Positions 37,501 to 49,224 of a stretch of 64,000 nucleotides of DNA are shown here, in pieces. The stretch spans positions 15,001 through 79,000 of the forward strand of contig NW_026515430.1 of the NCBI RefSeq assembly GCF_014898815.1. Direction: 5' to 3'. The translations under genes were made by a program, and so were the position numbers. This stretch comes from Panonychus citri (taxonomy: Eukaryota; Arthropoda; Arachnida; Trombidiformes; Tetranychidae). How positions within the stretch are numbered: position 1 is the first letter of the stretch; each line of letters begins with the position of its first letter. The notes beneath the pieces were generated by a model. The model did not search any database. It saw only the letters and a list, made by a program, of their open reading frames with translations, and was not told the DNA's origin.

Positions 37501-40099
37501 ATAGATAGAGTGATAGTGTTAATTAATTAAAACTTATCAAATTAATTAATAAAATTTTGATTGAACAGGGAAGTTTCTATTTACTTTGCAAAAAACATTT
37601 GCTGAGTAAATAAAGAAATAAATAGAGTGATAATCTTGATTAATTATAGCTTATCAAATTAATTAATCAAATGGTGATTGAACAGTGAAGTTTCTATTTA
37701 CTTTGCAAAAAACATTTGCTAAGTAAATAAAGAAATAAATAGAGTGATAATCTTAATTAATTATAACTTATCAATTAAATTTAACAAATGTTGATTGAAC
37801 AGTGAAGTTTCTGTTTACTTTGCAAAAGTCATTTGCTAAGTAAATAAAGAAATAAATAGAGTGATAGTGTTAATTAATTATAACTTATCAAATTAATTAA
37901 TCAAATGTTGATTGCCGATCAAAGTTTCTATTTACTTTGCAAAAGTCATTTGCTAAGTAAATAAAGAAATAGATAGAGTGATAGTGTTAATTAATTATAA
38001 CTTATCAAATTAATTAATCAAATGTTGATTGCCGATCAAAGTTTCTATTTACTTTAAAGTCATTGCTGTAAATAAAGAAATAGATAGAGTGATAGTGTTA
38101 ATTAATTAAAACTTATCAAATTAATTAATCAAATGTTGATTGCCGATCAAGTTTCTATTTACTTTGCAAAAGTCATTTGCTAAGTAAATAGAGAAATAGA
38201 TAGAGTGATAGTGTTAATTAATTAAAACTTATCAAATTAATTAATCAAATTTTGATTGAACAGTGAGTTTCTATTTACTTTGCAAAAGTCATTTGCTAAG
38301 TAAATAAAGAAATAGATAGAGTGATAGTGTTAATTAATTATAACTTATCAAATTAATTAATCAAATGTTGATTGCCGATCAAAGTTTCTATTTACTTTGC
38401 AAAAGTCATTTGCTAAGTAAATAAAGAAATAGATAGAGTGATAGTGTTAATTAATTAAAACTTATCAAATTAATTAATCAAATTTTGATTGAACAGTGAA
38501 GTTTCTATTTACTTTGCAAAAGTCATTTGCTAAGTAAATAAAGAAATAGATAGAGTGATAATCTTGATAAATTATAGCTTATCAAATTAATTAATCAAAT
38601 GGTGATTGAACAGTGAAGTAGCTATTTACTTTGCAAAAAACATTTGCTAAGTAAATAAAGAAATAAATAGAGTGATAATCTTAATTAATTATAACTTATC
38701 AATTAAATTTAACAAATGTTGATTGAACAGTGAAGTTTCTGTTTACTTTGCAAAAGTCATTTGCTAAGTAAATAAAGAAATAAATAGAGTGATAGTGTTA
38801 ATTAATTATAACTAATCAAATTAATTAACCAAATGTTGATTGAACAGTGAAGTAGCTATTTACTTTGCAAAAGTCATTTGCTAAGTAAATAAAGAAATAA
38901 ATAGAGTGATAATCTTAATTAATAATAACTTATCAATTAAATTTAACAAATGTTGATTGCCGATCAAAGTTTCTATTTACTTTGCAAAAGTCATTTGCTA
39001 AGTAAATAAAGAAATAGATAGAGTGATAGTGTTAATTAATTAAAACTTATCAAATTAATTAATCAAATTTTGATTGAACAGTGAAGTTTCTATTTACTTT
39101 GCAAAAGTCATTTGCTAAGTAAATAAAGAAATAAATAGAGTGATAATCTTAATTAATTATAGCTTATCAAATTAATTAATCAAATGGTGATTGAACAGTG
39201 AAGTAGCTATTTACTTTGCAAAAAACATTTGCTAAGTAAATAAAGAAATAGATAGAGTGATAGTGTTAATTAATTATAACTTATCAAATTAATTAATCAA
39301 ATGTTGATTGCCGATCAAAGTTTCTATTTACTTTGCAAAAGTCATTTGCTAAGTAAATTAAGAAATAGATAGAGTGATAGTGTTAATTAATTATAACTTA
39401 TCAAATTAATTAATCAAATGTTGATTGCCGATCAAAGTTTCTATTTACTTTGCAAAAGTCATTTGCTAAGTAAATAAAGAAATAGATAGAGTGATTGTGT
39501 TAATTAATTATAACTTATCAAATTAATTAATCAAATGTTGATTGCCGATCAAAGTTTCTATTTACTTTGCAAAAGTCATTTGCTAAGTAAATAAAGAAAT
39601 AGATAGAGGATAGTCTTAATTAATTATAACTTATCAAATTAATTAATCAAATGTTGATTGCCGATCAAAGTTTCTATTTACTTTGCAAAAGTCATTTGCT
39701 AAGTAAATTAAGAAATAGATAGAGTGATAGTGTTAATTAATTATAACTTATCAAATTAATTAATCAAATGTTGATTGCCGATCAAAGTTTCTATTTACTT
39801 TGCAAAAGTCATTTGTAGTAAATAAAGAAATAGATAGAGGATTGTGTTAATTAATTATAACTTATCAAATTAATTAATCAAATGTTGATTGCCGATCAAA
39901 GTTTCTATTTACTTTGCAAAGTCATTTGCTACTAAATAAAGAAATAGATAGAGTGATAGTGTTAATTAATTAAAACTTATCAAATTAATTAATCAAATTT
40001 TGATTGAACAGTGAAGTTTCTATTTACTTTAAAAGTCATTTGCTAAGTAAATAAAGAAATAGATAGAGTGATAATCTTGATTAATTATAGCTTATCAAA
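31570..40099. repeat. 117 bp AT-rich satellite, about 74 copies
   Basis: The consensus includes AATTAATTATAACTTATCAA, TTAATTAATCAAATGTTGAT and CATTTGCTAAGTAAATAAAG. Three main variants alternate: one with TTGATTGCCGATCAAAG (a small palindrome), one with GGTGATTGAACAGTGAAG, and one with AATTTAACAAATG and TTTCTGTTTAC. A rare variant (AATTACTTATAAGTTATC with GATCCATTTC) recurs near 34790 and 36592, suggesting higher-order repeats of about 1.8 kb. Blocks such as 33780-33990 and 36060-36520 have clustered short deletions. No gene is seen. Confidence 0.93.
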
Positions 40100-40571
40100 T
40101 GTTATGGTTTGTGAACCAGGGAACAAAATAACATAAAGAGTTACTAACTCTCACACTTATTGAATATTCTTGCACAAACATTGAAACACAAGATCAATTA
40201 CTAAGAATAAGTTGTGTTACCAACACGTATTAATTAACTAATCGAACATAGTTGAATAAGAAAGAAAAGGAACTTTAATTAGAAGTGATTAGATATAAAG
40301 ATAAACTAAGACTTGACCAAGGATGAGTTGGATAAGGGTTTAAATACAAAAGAAAAGGAATGTAAAAGGAAAAGGAAACAAGATAAGAAATGTAGTATGT
40401 TGATGCTGATTGGTTTAATCAATCTTTAAACTAAGTCAGAGGTTGAAAGTATTTAACAAAGAAAGGGGATAAAGAAAGAGACAATTGTTAAGGTTCCAGT
40501 TAGGTAATTATGATGATGTTGGCAACATCATCAATGGTCAACTTTACCGGGTGTCACAATAAATCATAACA
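40100..40571 (-). mobile_element. 3' LTR of a Ty3/gypsy-type element
   Basis: On the minus strand the LTR starts TGTTATGATTTATTGTGACA and ends with CAAACCATAACA, so TG...CA termini are present. It is preceded by the purine tract ATGGGGAAA (40572-40580), a plausible polypurine tract. Just upstream is the pol-end motif KFEDELRFHDGEML typical of gypsy elements. The partner 5' LTR was not found. It was inserted at the edge of the satellite. Confidence 0.75.
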
Positions 40572-42858
40572 TTTCCCCATCGTGAAACCTGAGTTCGTCC
40601 TCGAACTTAATTATAATTGAGGTCCTAATCCCATGATCCTAATTTTCCACGACCATTAGCGACTCTTCTTGATCCAATTGCGACGGCATGAAAGGGTCGG
40701 AGACCCAAAGAATGTTGTCTCAGGCGTAATTCGGGTTGAATAGGAATGTGACGGATGAACAATAATTGACCAGGGTCTTCACCAATTTCCTCACGAATCC
40801 GATCAATCAAATCTTGTCCAGTCATTTCAGGTTTAAATTGTTGATAACAATTTGTCTATCACCGAAACTTATAGTTGCTTCCAAAACTCTATGCTCAATC
40901 GAACATCGGAGATGATTGGAAATGGCCTGAATTCCGGTATTGTCTCGATTTTCTTGAGATAATCTCGATCGAAGGTCTGAGTTATTTTCTCTTTCAACGG
41001 TTAGCAACCGTTCTAACTCTTTGATTTTCGATTCCATTCCTCGATTCGACTACTTGATTCGGTAAGACTTCGGATTAGGTCCGCACGTTTAGAGACCTGA
41101 AATTTTTTACATATAGCTCATGTCAAACTACATATTATGTGCGAGTTTATATATGCGGAAAGATCTAGTTCCTGAGATGGGCCAAAGTTGGATTTCGCCA
41201 TAGAGCTCTATGGGTAAAATGAAGTTTTCGTATATGCATACCAATGTCTTTACCTCTTGATTTTTATATATGTTATACCTTATAAAGTATTATCATGAAA
41301 AATTAAGACTCTAGCTACCACGGAGTACTTATAGCGTGTTGTTTATGAGACTTTATTCGTCTTTACTATAATTAATGAACCACTGTATAGAAGTACTAAA
41401 TTTAGTTGAACATCAAATCAAGGTCACACAATAATGTCAAGGTCATTTGGGTCATTGAACAATCTATTTGCATTTACTTTGCACGTAGTTTTGTACTAAA
41501 ATAACCTATTGAATCCACATAATCGGTATTTATACACCAACAGAAGATACTGGACTGACTATGCTGTATATGTTGTATATGCAAATTTTATCGTTGCAGC
41601 CCTTCAGATCAGGGACATGATTTAGAAGGATACGGAGAATAAAACTTAACCTGTTCACCATTCTTTGGTGACGGAATTGAGCCACCCAAGAACAACAATT
41701 GCACAGTCTGCCTTCAGCCATTGATATTATTGACAAGAAGATAAACAAAATTTTCATCTTGTTGATTCCGTGAATCTGTTGATAAATCATAGTTCTGATT
41801 GCGCATGGCTACGTCACTTATTTTTAAATTTTATTATATCGTATAACAGTTTGAAGATACTCCAAACACATCATTCTCGTCTACAGCGAGCGTATTATAC
41901 ATATTTCTACCAGTGAAGAACATCATAAACTATTCACCGTAGTTTGACCTTGAGATGACCTTGACATTATTGTGTGACCTTGATTTGATGTTCAACTAAA
42001 TTTAGTACTTCTATATTATTGTAAAAAAGACGAATAAAATCACAAAGTACTCACCGTGGTAGCTAGAGTCTTAATTTTTCATGATAATACTTCATACCAT
42101 AGGTATAATATATAAAAAAGGTAAAAGACATTGGTATGCATATACGAAAACTTCATTTTACCTATAGAGCTCTATGGCGAAATCCAACTTTGAAGCCCTG
42201 TATCTCAGGAACTAGATCTTTCCATATATAAACTCGAATATGTAGTTTGACATGGTAAAACAGGTCTCTCTCGTGCGGACCTAATCCAGTCCAGCCCTTG
42301 ATTCAATTTCTTCCGTTTGAGTGATGAATCTTGGTTTCTTTTTGTTGACTTGCTTGTTGTTGGTCTTTCAAATAGTCGAAATAAGATTGGTAATCTTCAA
42401 TGTCTTTCTCTCCTTATTTTTGTTGGTACACAATTGATGTTCATTTATATAGAGACAATCGAGCGGCATCAATGAACTTACACATCAATTCTAATTCTAA
42501 ATAAACACTTTCTCTCTCTGAATTGGAACATTTGACCAAAGTTTCGCTGTTGGACACATCGAAAAGGGCAAGTGAAATTTACTTGTTGCCAAACTGAGTC
42601 AAACATAAGACAAAAAGAGGGCAAACTGTTAACATTGGTTTTGAGTGAGTTGATGGATCCAAAGGACACAGCAAATATTTGAAGCTTTCAGCTTCTTGAT
42701 CTGTAAATCTTTCGGGACGTATCCATTGATGGTCAAAGGTTCTGGTTCATCAAACTCTGAAGTTGTTGAGCTTCAATTAGAGCTTGAATTGGGTCAGCAA
42801 TGACAGCAACAGGGGTTGGTAATCCCAATCCCCAATTACGACGATTATTCCAATTCAT
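40572..42858 (-). pseudogene. Internal region of the LTR element, ORF with coiled coil, split by a MITE
   Basis: Minus-strand pieces in order are: MNWNNRRNWGLGLP from 42858; a region broken by small shifts; the Merlin-type MITE at 41061-42296; a coiled-coil segment MESKIKELERLLTVEREN (41037-40822); a basic segment (MTGQDLIDRIREEI ... to 40625); and finally FEDELRFHDGEML before the LTR. No reverse transcriptase or integrase is seen in these pieces. I cannot name the ORF. It occupies the place of the pol 3' end and may be a replacement or a gag-like ORF. Confidence 0.45.
41061..42296. mobile_element. Merlin-type non-autonomous element, copy 3
   Basis: Starts GGTAAGACTTCGGATTAGGT and ends CCTAATCCAGTCCAGCC, flanked on both sides by CTTGATTC (41053-41060 and 42297-42304), a perfect 8 bp target duplication. 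TCAAGGTCA occurs at 41418 and 41437, with reverse complements at 41945, 41956 and 41975. It is inverted relative to copy 2 judging by its ends and has lost the GC-rich core. Confidence 0.92.
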
Positions 42859-43084
42859 GGAAGAAACAAATTAAGGTTCACAAAAAAATGAAAACAAAGT
42901 AAACAAATAAGCAAAATAAACACAAATTTAAACTAAGTGAAAAGCTAGTATAATGGAGGGAATCGGTTTTCGGTTGTCAACCGAATGGTCAGTCGTCTTA
43001 GTAACAATGGATTGTTAAAACAATAAAGCGCTTATTATGAATTATTTTTAGTAGATAATCTAAAATTCTTTTCTAAGTTTGAAT

Positions 43085-43860
43085 TTAGAATCTCGATTTT
43101 ACTTTCTTAAACTTGTAAAATTGTAGGGTAGTCCAGTAGGTTAACCTCCATTCCATTATCAAATGTTTTATCGTAATCTTTCGGTAGACTGGATTAGTTA
43201 TTATAATATTATAAATTGATTCAGTTGGCAACTGATCGCGATCTATGAATTTATTATCTAATTCAAATTGATTGTCCACCAAAGGTTTTATATCAGTAAA
43301 ATCTGGTTCAGGTAATTCGTGATTTGATTCCGAATCGATTGATGATATGTTGGTCTTCATCAGGATAGAAATCAGCATTGTGTTGAGGAACTTCATCTAT
43401 TTCGACTTCAGTTGGTAACTGAATATAACTTAACAGCAAAGCGTTTTGAATATTCTTGATCAAACGAGTAATCTTTTCTTTATAAGCAATCATAATGTAA
43501 TTGATTGATAGATTCTCGAATTTGCTTTACCAGTTGCGAAAAATCATTTCCAGGTTCAGTTGGCAACTGATTGGCACTTTCTATTGGAAATTGATTAGGA
43601 GACCAGAGATCAATTTTGATTATTTCACCTCTGTATTGCATAGTGATAGTATCACTTCCGTAATCAATTATGACGTTGAATTTCCTGAAGAAATCAGAAC
43701 CAAGTAATAAAGGAATGTTGACTTTGGTAATACACAAAATTTAACAGGAATGAGAGTGTTTATTGAATTTACACAACATTCAACCATTGGTAATGGTTTA
43801 ATTGAAGTTTATTGGCTAATTTATTGTTGTTGATGATGGTGAGTTAGTTGACGAGGAAGT
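43085..43860 (-). pseudogene. Retroelement aspartic protease remnant and linker
   Basis: The motif IPLLLGSDFFRKFNVIIDYG (from 43737) is the C-terminal half of a gypsy-type aspartic protease. The upstream part (MVECCVNSINTLIPVKF) is in another frame after a one-base break. Downstream are acidic linkers rich in QLPTE repeats (43085-43493), in two further frames. It belongs to the same decayed element as the 3' LTR at 40100. Confidence 0.65.
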
Positions 43861-44480
43861 TGGTAAAATGATTGATGAAGTGGTTGGGAGTTGGTTGGTA
43901 ACTTAACTGGTGAGGTGGTGATTGATGGCGATGTTGATGTTGATGGTGAGGGTGAGTTGTTGGTGATTTGTCTGGTGAGGTAGCTGGTAAATTGACTGGT
44001 GATGGTGAGATGGCTGGTAGGGTGAGGTGGTTGGTGTTAACTGATGAGGTGGTGTGTGATGGCGATGGTGATGGTGAGTTAGTTGGCGAGGTTGGTGAGT
44101 TTACTGGTGATGGTGATGATAAGTTGTTGGTAAGGTTGTGTTTGATGGTGAGTTGGTCGGTGATTTGTCGGTGATGGTGAGTTAGTTGGCGAGGTGGTTG
44201 GTAAGTTAACTGGTGAGTTGGCTGGTGATGGTGATGGTGATAGTTGACGAGGAAGTTGGTAAAATGATTGATGAAGTGGTTGGCGAGTTGGTTGGTAACT
44301 TAACTGGTGAGGTGGTGTGTGATGGTGATGTTGATGGTGATGGTGAATTGGTTGGTAAGTTGACTGGTGATGGTGAGTTAGTTGATGAGGTTGGCGAGTT
44401 GGTTGGTAAGATGGGTGAAGAGACTGGCGATGGTGAAGGTGATTGTGATGGTGATTGTGATGGCGATTGTGATGGTGAAG
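43840..44480. repeat. GGTGAGTTGGT-type minisatellite
   Basis: Degenerate copies of GGTGATGGTGA, AGTTGGTTGGTAAGTT and related words. On the minus strand it encodes Pro/Ser/Thr-rich repeats (SPSQSPSQSP, PTNSPT) continuous with the frame from 44748. A short stray copy (GGTGAGGTGGTTGGTAAGTT) lies at 46378-46398 next to the bL21m duplication. Confidence 0.8.
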
Positions 44481-44748
44481 TAAAAGAAATCACCATATTA
44501 CAATCATAAAGGCGTAGTTGTTGGACAGAATCAGATTCTTCCAGAGTCAACATCATCTCATCCAGTGATGGTGTTAGCTCATCGGCGATTTTCTCATGAT
44601 ACGTTCTTGTAGTTCCATCTTCATAAAGTTCTTGAAAACCATATTTTGTGAAAAGAAATTCTTTTCTTTTCTTCACTTGTTGATACAAAGAACATGAAAG
44701 GATCGATGGTATTTTGTGACATATTGATATCGACAAAGTGGAAAACAA
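44206..44748 (-). pseudogene. Pro/Ser/Thr-rich ORF upstream of the protease, probably retroelement gag-side
   Basis: 180 residues on the minus strand. The non-repeat part (KKRKEFLFTKYGFQELYEDG, LTPSLDEMMLTLEESDSVQQ) is not recognised. It runs into the SPSQSP/PTNSP repeat. Position and strand place it 5' of the protease. The first residues overlap the border with the bL21m duplication, so the true start is uncertain. Confidence 0.4.
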
Positions 44749-45236
44749 ATTTTGACAAAATCACAAAATTAGAATGGTAACAATTAAATTTACTAAATAA
44801 ATTGATTGAAATATTTAATCACAAGCAAAAGTAGTTTGACAAAGCGAAAGTTATAAACCAACTGACTATTTCAAAATTTGAAAATTGGTTGCGAATCGGT
44901 CGTCATAGTAACTGAGGCGCAAAAGTTTTTAAGTTAATTTCGAAGGAAAATGAAATGATTATTGAGAAAACTATGTGATTCGTTAATATGATGACAATAG
45001 AAATTCCATTAACTCAAAATCGTTAATGGTTTACGTTGGAAATAATATCGACGGAAACGATGAGAACGCTTTTGGCCACCAAGCCCATAAAAGTGTGACT
45101 ATGAGTCTTTTCAATAACTGTCGCTTCCACATGAACCAAATTACGATCTAGCAAAGGTCTTCCAACGAGAGTTAATTTATCATTTCCAATCATCATTATC
45201 TTTCCAATTTAATTCTATCACCAGGATTAGCAGGTA
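44722..45236 (-). pseudogene. Partial duplicate of the bL21m 3' end
   Basis: Closely matches 46401-46848, from the 3' flank (ACATATTGATATCGACAAAG) to the codons for LPANPGDRIKLEK, with many 1-2 base gaps. The 5' half of the gene is absent; homology ends at the GGATTAGCAGGTAAAT near 45236. The C-terminal region is out of frame (a stop appears right after ILS). A broken copy. Confidence 0.8.
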
Positions 45237-45732
45237 AATATTGTTAATCATCATTGTTAACTAATCAAGGTGGTAATTAATAGTAAATCGGTGGTGGTAG
45301 TAATAGGAATCAAGGAATAGATTTAGATGAGATGATGATTATCAGGGTGGGAAAGTGGATGGTCAATGTATTAAATGGTCAATCAAGGCAATTCCACAAT
45401 TAATTAAATTGTAAGCAAAATAATCAAGCAAAAAAATAATAATAATAATTAACATTTTATTAACTGTACATTGAGACAAAAAAATCAGTGCATCACTTGC
45501 AGGTAAGATGATGATGATGATCAAGGTGAGCAGTTGAACCAAAGTGAAATCTTTGTAATAATCAAATTTGATTGTTGATTGTAAATACACATGAATTAAA
45601 CACTAATTATAGATTTTTCCCGTTGGTATAAATACCTGGTGATTGGTGGAAAGGTAAAAGTTTATATTGATTAGTATCTGATGATATATAATTAACTGAT
45701 TGATGATTGTTAATTAGTATTAATTAACTTAC

Positions 45733-46014
45733 GAGATCTGTTGTTCCCTCTCGACATCCAGTTTGAAATCTTAGTCGACGTTCAACTAAAGGGCGATCTT
45801 TATAACCAACATAACGAATCTAAACAAAATGTGATAACGACAATTAATCAATCGATTTGAAGTTAATTAACTTATAATGTTTAACATACCTCCTTAATCG
45901 ACGAAATAGTTCATCGGATTCAAATTTATCCTTCTGATTGGAAACAACTTTTGGTACTGAGAAAAGTTGTTTAGGTAATCGTTCAAAAATGGTTGGAGTT
46001 TCAAATGGAAGCAT
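45733..46014 (-). CDS. Core-binding factor beta, exons 1-2 only (partial)
   Basis: Heterodimer partner of Runt-domain transcription factors (Big brother/Brother in flies). Exon 1 is 45890-46014 (MLPFETPTIFERLPK then VPKVVSNQKDKFESDELFRR). Exon 2 is 45733-45819 (IRYVGYKDRPLVERRLRFQT, GCREGTTDL), matching the conserved CBF-beta N-terminal half. The GT..AG intron is 45820-45889. Exon 1 is 125 nt while exon 2 needs phase 0, so one base is probably missing near the donor. The rest of the protein (the domain ending in the WKGWIDL motif) is not found. Downstream, where exon 3 should lie, there is non-coding sequence, then the bL21m duplicate. Exon 3 is lost or lies outside the window. Confidence 0.75.
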
Positions 46015-46400
46015 TTTGTTTGGTGGTTGTAATTGTTATACGAAAACAAATTCAAGAGAAATTGAATTAACTATCAAAATGGTTAACACACAATTATCAT
46101 GAGATGATTGAGAATTTAGGATTTTTTGTTGGAGTTTAAAATTCACTTTTATTGATTGAGATTATCTCCTTATAATCCAACCAATAAAACAATGAGGTAA
46201 TATCTTTGAATAGGATGAGGATGAAAACGATAAGAAGATGAGGATGATATTACAATATTAACGACATGAAATGTTAGGGACTCAAGTCGCTTATCAAGTC
46301 GAGTGTGAGACAGAAATGAGGCAAGAATGAAGATGAGAAAAAAAGTTGATGTGAGTGAGATGGCTGGTAAGGTAGTGGGTGAGGTGGTTGGTAAGTTGAC
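46015..46400. other. Region upstream of CBF-beta
   Basis: Presumed 5' leader and promoter of CBF-beta on the minus strand, followed by an A/G-rich stretch and a short minisatellite fragment. No gene seen. Confidence 0.4.
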
Positions 46401-46533
46401 ATATTGATATCGACAAAGTGGAAAACAAATTTTCGACAAAAATCACAAAAATTAGAATGGTAACAATTAAATTTACTAAATAAATTGATTGAAATATTTA
46501 ATCACAAGCAAAAGTAGTTTGACAAAGCGAAAG

Positions 46534-47304
46534 TTATATAAACCAACTGACTATTTCAAAAATGATTATTGGAAAACTATGTGATTCGTTAATATGATGA
46601 CAAATACGAATTTCATTAATTCTCAAAATCGTTAATGGTTTACGTTGGAAATAATATCGACGGAAACGATGAGAACGCTTTTGGCCACAAGCCCATAAAA
46701 GTGTGACTATGAGTCTTTTCAATAACTGTCGCTTCCACATGAACCAAATTACGATCTAGCAAAGGTCTTCCAACGAGAGTTAATTTATCATTTCCAATCA
46801 TCATTATCTTTTCCAATTTAATTCTATCACCAGGATTAGCAGGTAAATCTTTTAACACGTAAAACATATCACCTTCGGTTAAAAGTTTCTGTTTACTGTA
46901 CATGTAAACAACAGCAAAGTGACGATCCTTTGAAGTTGAATCAATTGTTTGATTAACTTTATTAAAATACAATTTCAAATTATCAGCTTCAGTTATTTTA
47001 CTGAATTCCAAGCCATCACCTTTACTTTTAGCTAAATTCTGTCCATTAAAATTCACCTTTTCTCCAATATTTTGAGACATAATACTCAATTTACTATTGT
47101 TAAATATCAATGAAAAACCCCGAAAATAAAACAAAAAAAAAGAAATACAATTAAAATCAAAATCAAAATTAAAATCTCTTCACATGTTAACTCAACTTAC
47201 CATTGAGATGATTTTAGAAAATCAGATTCAATTATTTTCTTCATGGTTATTGATCCATTTCTAAGCAAAGAAACACCAGATAGAACTCTTCTTAAAGTAA
47301 ACAT
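46534..47304 (-). CDS. mRpL21: Mitochondrial ribosomal protein bL21m
   Basis: Component of the mitochondrial large ribosomal subunit. Exon 1 is 47201-47304, starting MFTLRRVLSGVSLLRNGS, an Arg-rich presequence. The intron is 47094-47200. Exon 2 is 46534-47093. Recognisable bL21 parts are FAVVYMYSKQKLLTEGDMFY, PANPGDRIKLEKIMMIGNDK, VGRPLLDRNLVHVEATVIEK and the basic tail GQKRSHRFRRYYFQRKPLTI LRINEI. A frame break in TTGTGGCC near 46688 separates HTFMG from GQKRSH. The duplicate at 45 kb has one more G there, and neither copy is in frame. The C-terminal 20 residues after LRINEI look like read-through and may be wrong. It is transcribed divergently from TRMT10C with 276 bp between start codons. 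Confidence 0.85.
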
Positions 47305-47409
47305 GTTGCTTATCTTTGAATTACTATGAATAGAAAAAAGAAAACTAATCAAACTAATCAATTAATTATCAGAAAAATTTTGTAAACAATAATCTGAACA
47401 CAATTGGAA

Positions 47410-47850
47410 CTCACTGATTTCTATCCACCAGGAGGCGCTCGAGAGAAACACATGTTAATGTTTTTGTTTTCATTTCGTTTTAATTTTGATTTAATTTTTT
47501 GTTTCTCCTAACATGTTAATTAGTTGATCAATTGAATTGATTTTTTTTTGTGTCGAAGTTACAATTGATTCTCTGGTATCATGTTATCATTTAAAACAAT
47601 CGTTTCTCGAGTACAACCACTAAGGAATCGAGTAATTTTAATGTCTCAAGTTTTTAATTCACTTTCAATTAAATCAATTGCAAGGTAATTAGACTATTTT
47701 CTAATTGTTTCTCTTTTTATATTAAAATTTGTTTGATTTTGACTTTTTTTTCTATTTAAATATTTATAGTAATACTAATTATTCCGAGACTTCAAGTGAG
47801 AAGAGAAAATGTTTACCCACTGAACCAAATTCGCCAAACCAATCTTGTCA
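47410..47850 (+). repeat. Segment duplicated between TRMT10C and SUV3 (copy at TRMT10C)
   Basis: Promoter-proximal DNA, exon 1, intron 1 and the first bases of exon 2 are alignable with the reverse complement of about 54780-55220. The stretch from AAGTTACAATTGATTCTCTG through the first 40 coding bases is identical in both. Confidence 0.85.
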
Positions 47851-49039
47851 AACTGAGGAAACTAAATCAAGTCCAGTTGAAACTTACAATCATAATAAGA
47901 TGATTGCTCAAAGAAATATTACTGGATCATTAATGGAAGAGTTTAATCAAAGAAGAGGAAAATATCAGACTAAATTATCAGAAATAATTGAGATATTTTA
48001 TTCCATCGATGAATCTGTTAGGCCGGAAACTCTGAAAGCAACTGACGTTGATTATATGGTGAAAATGAAACCAAGACAAATCAGAAGTTACATTAAAAGT
48101 ATGGGAAAGTTACAAGCTAAAAGAGAGTCTATGGTTGAATATAAGCAAGAGATCAAAGAGGCCATTTTCTCAAGACCTAAACCTGAACTCAGGTCACTTT
48201 CGACCAAGAAACCGGTAAACCGATTTACAAATTCCACAACATTTGTCCTGTTTGTAGTTATAATATCACAAAGCGAATGCGTGAGTATTGCCTCAGTCGA
48301 ATCGCTCAATGGAAACTAGCGGGAACACAGAAAATTATATTCGACTTTGATTACGACCAGTATATGACCGCTAAACAACACATGACGATAACTGCTCAGG
48401 TTAAAATTAGCATGGGAATTTTAAAAGAATCGCCTGAACCGATTGAATTATTTTTCTGTAATCTTAAACCAGAAAGTCCAGTTGCTCAATATTTGATCTT
48501 GATTTTAAATCATTATCATCTAATATGATCGAGGCAACTTCCAAATCTTATCTTGATCTATTTCCAAAGGAAAGGTTAGTTTATTTAACTGCGGACACCG
48601 ATAATGTGCTTAAATATGATCCTGATGATATTTATATTATCGGAGGGATGATTGATACTTTAACCAATGAACCTTTATCAGCCATTAAATCACAACGAGA
48701 GGACTTCGAACAGCTAAATTACCTTTAAATGATTATGTTTCTATACGAAATGAAGTTAAATCACTTAAAGTTAGTCAAGTTTTTGGAATAATTTGTCAAC
48801 TTTGTTCAAGTTCCAATGACAATATGATGGAAGCTTTAAAAAAGTATATTCCATTTCGTATTCGACCAGAGGCTGAACTTGATCGAATTGGGGAAAGATT
48901 TGAAAAAGCAAACCTTAAATCACGAGAATCGTTGAAAAATAAATTCTCATTAACAGATGAAGAAACTGATGTTATGATATTATTAGCTGAATATTATAAA
49001 CGTGATGGTGGATTAGACAGTTTAGATTCTAATTGTTAA
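47581..49039 (+). CDS. TRMT10C: TRMT10C-like, mitochondrial RNase P protein 1 (tRNA m1R9 methyltransferase)
   Basis: Subunit of mitochondrial RNase P; with its SDR partner it methylates purine 9 of mitochondrial tRNAs. Exon 1 is 47581-47684 (MLSFKTIVSRVQPLRNRVIL, a presequence). The intron is 47685-47769. Exon 2 is 47770-49039. N-terminal helices (IRSYIKSMGKLQAKRESM) precede the SPOUT-type TRM10 domain: KIIFDFDYDQYM, PIELFFCNLKPESPVAQY, RLVYLTADTDNVLKYDPDDI, YIIGGMIDTLTNEPLSAIKS and MMEALKKYIPFR. Three frame breaks (near 48190, 48497 and 48705) are each restored by one added base at short runs, giving exactly 458 codons overall. That argues for consensus errors, not decay. A CPVCS motif after the first break is unusual. 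Convergent with VPS53. Confidence 0.88.
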
Positions 49040-49224
49040 TTTATAAATAATAATATAAATAAAGGTTAATTTGATCACCCTCAATAAATGTACATTGTAT
49101 ATAATTGATTTTGTTGGTTGTTTTTTTAACAAAACAACATAAATATATCAACTTATTGTAATTTTGCTTACTTTAGAAAGTATTAAATTATGTGTTTATA
49201 ATAATTAATTAATTATCGTCGTTA

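Noticed and set aside
31570..40099. Possible CRISPR-like array
   Set aside because: Repeats are 117 bp, contiguous with no unique spacers, in a eukaryotic genome. This is satellite DNA.
48277..48728. Separate small genes inside TRMT10C
   Set aside because: They are consecutive pieces of one TRM10 domain separated by one-base shifts.
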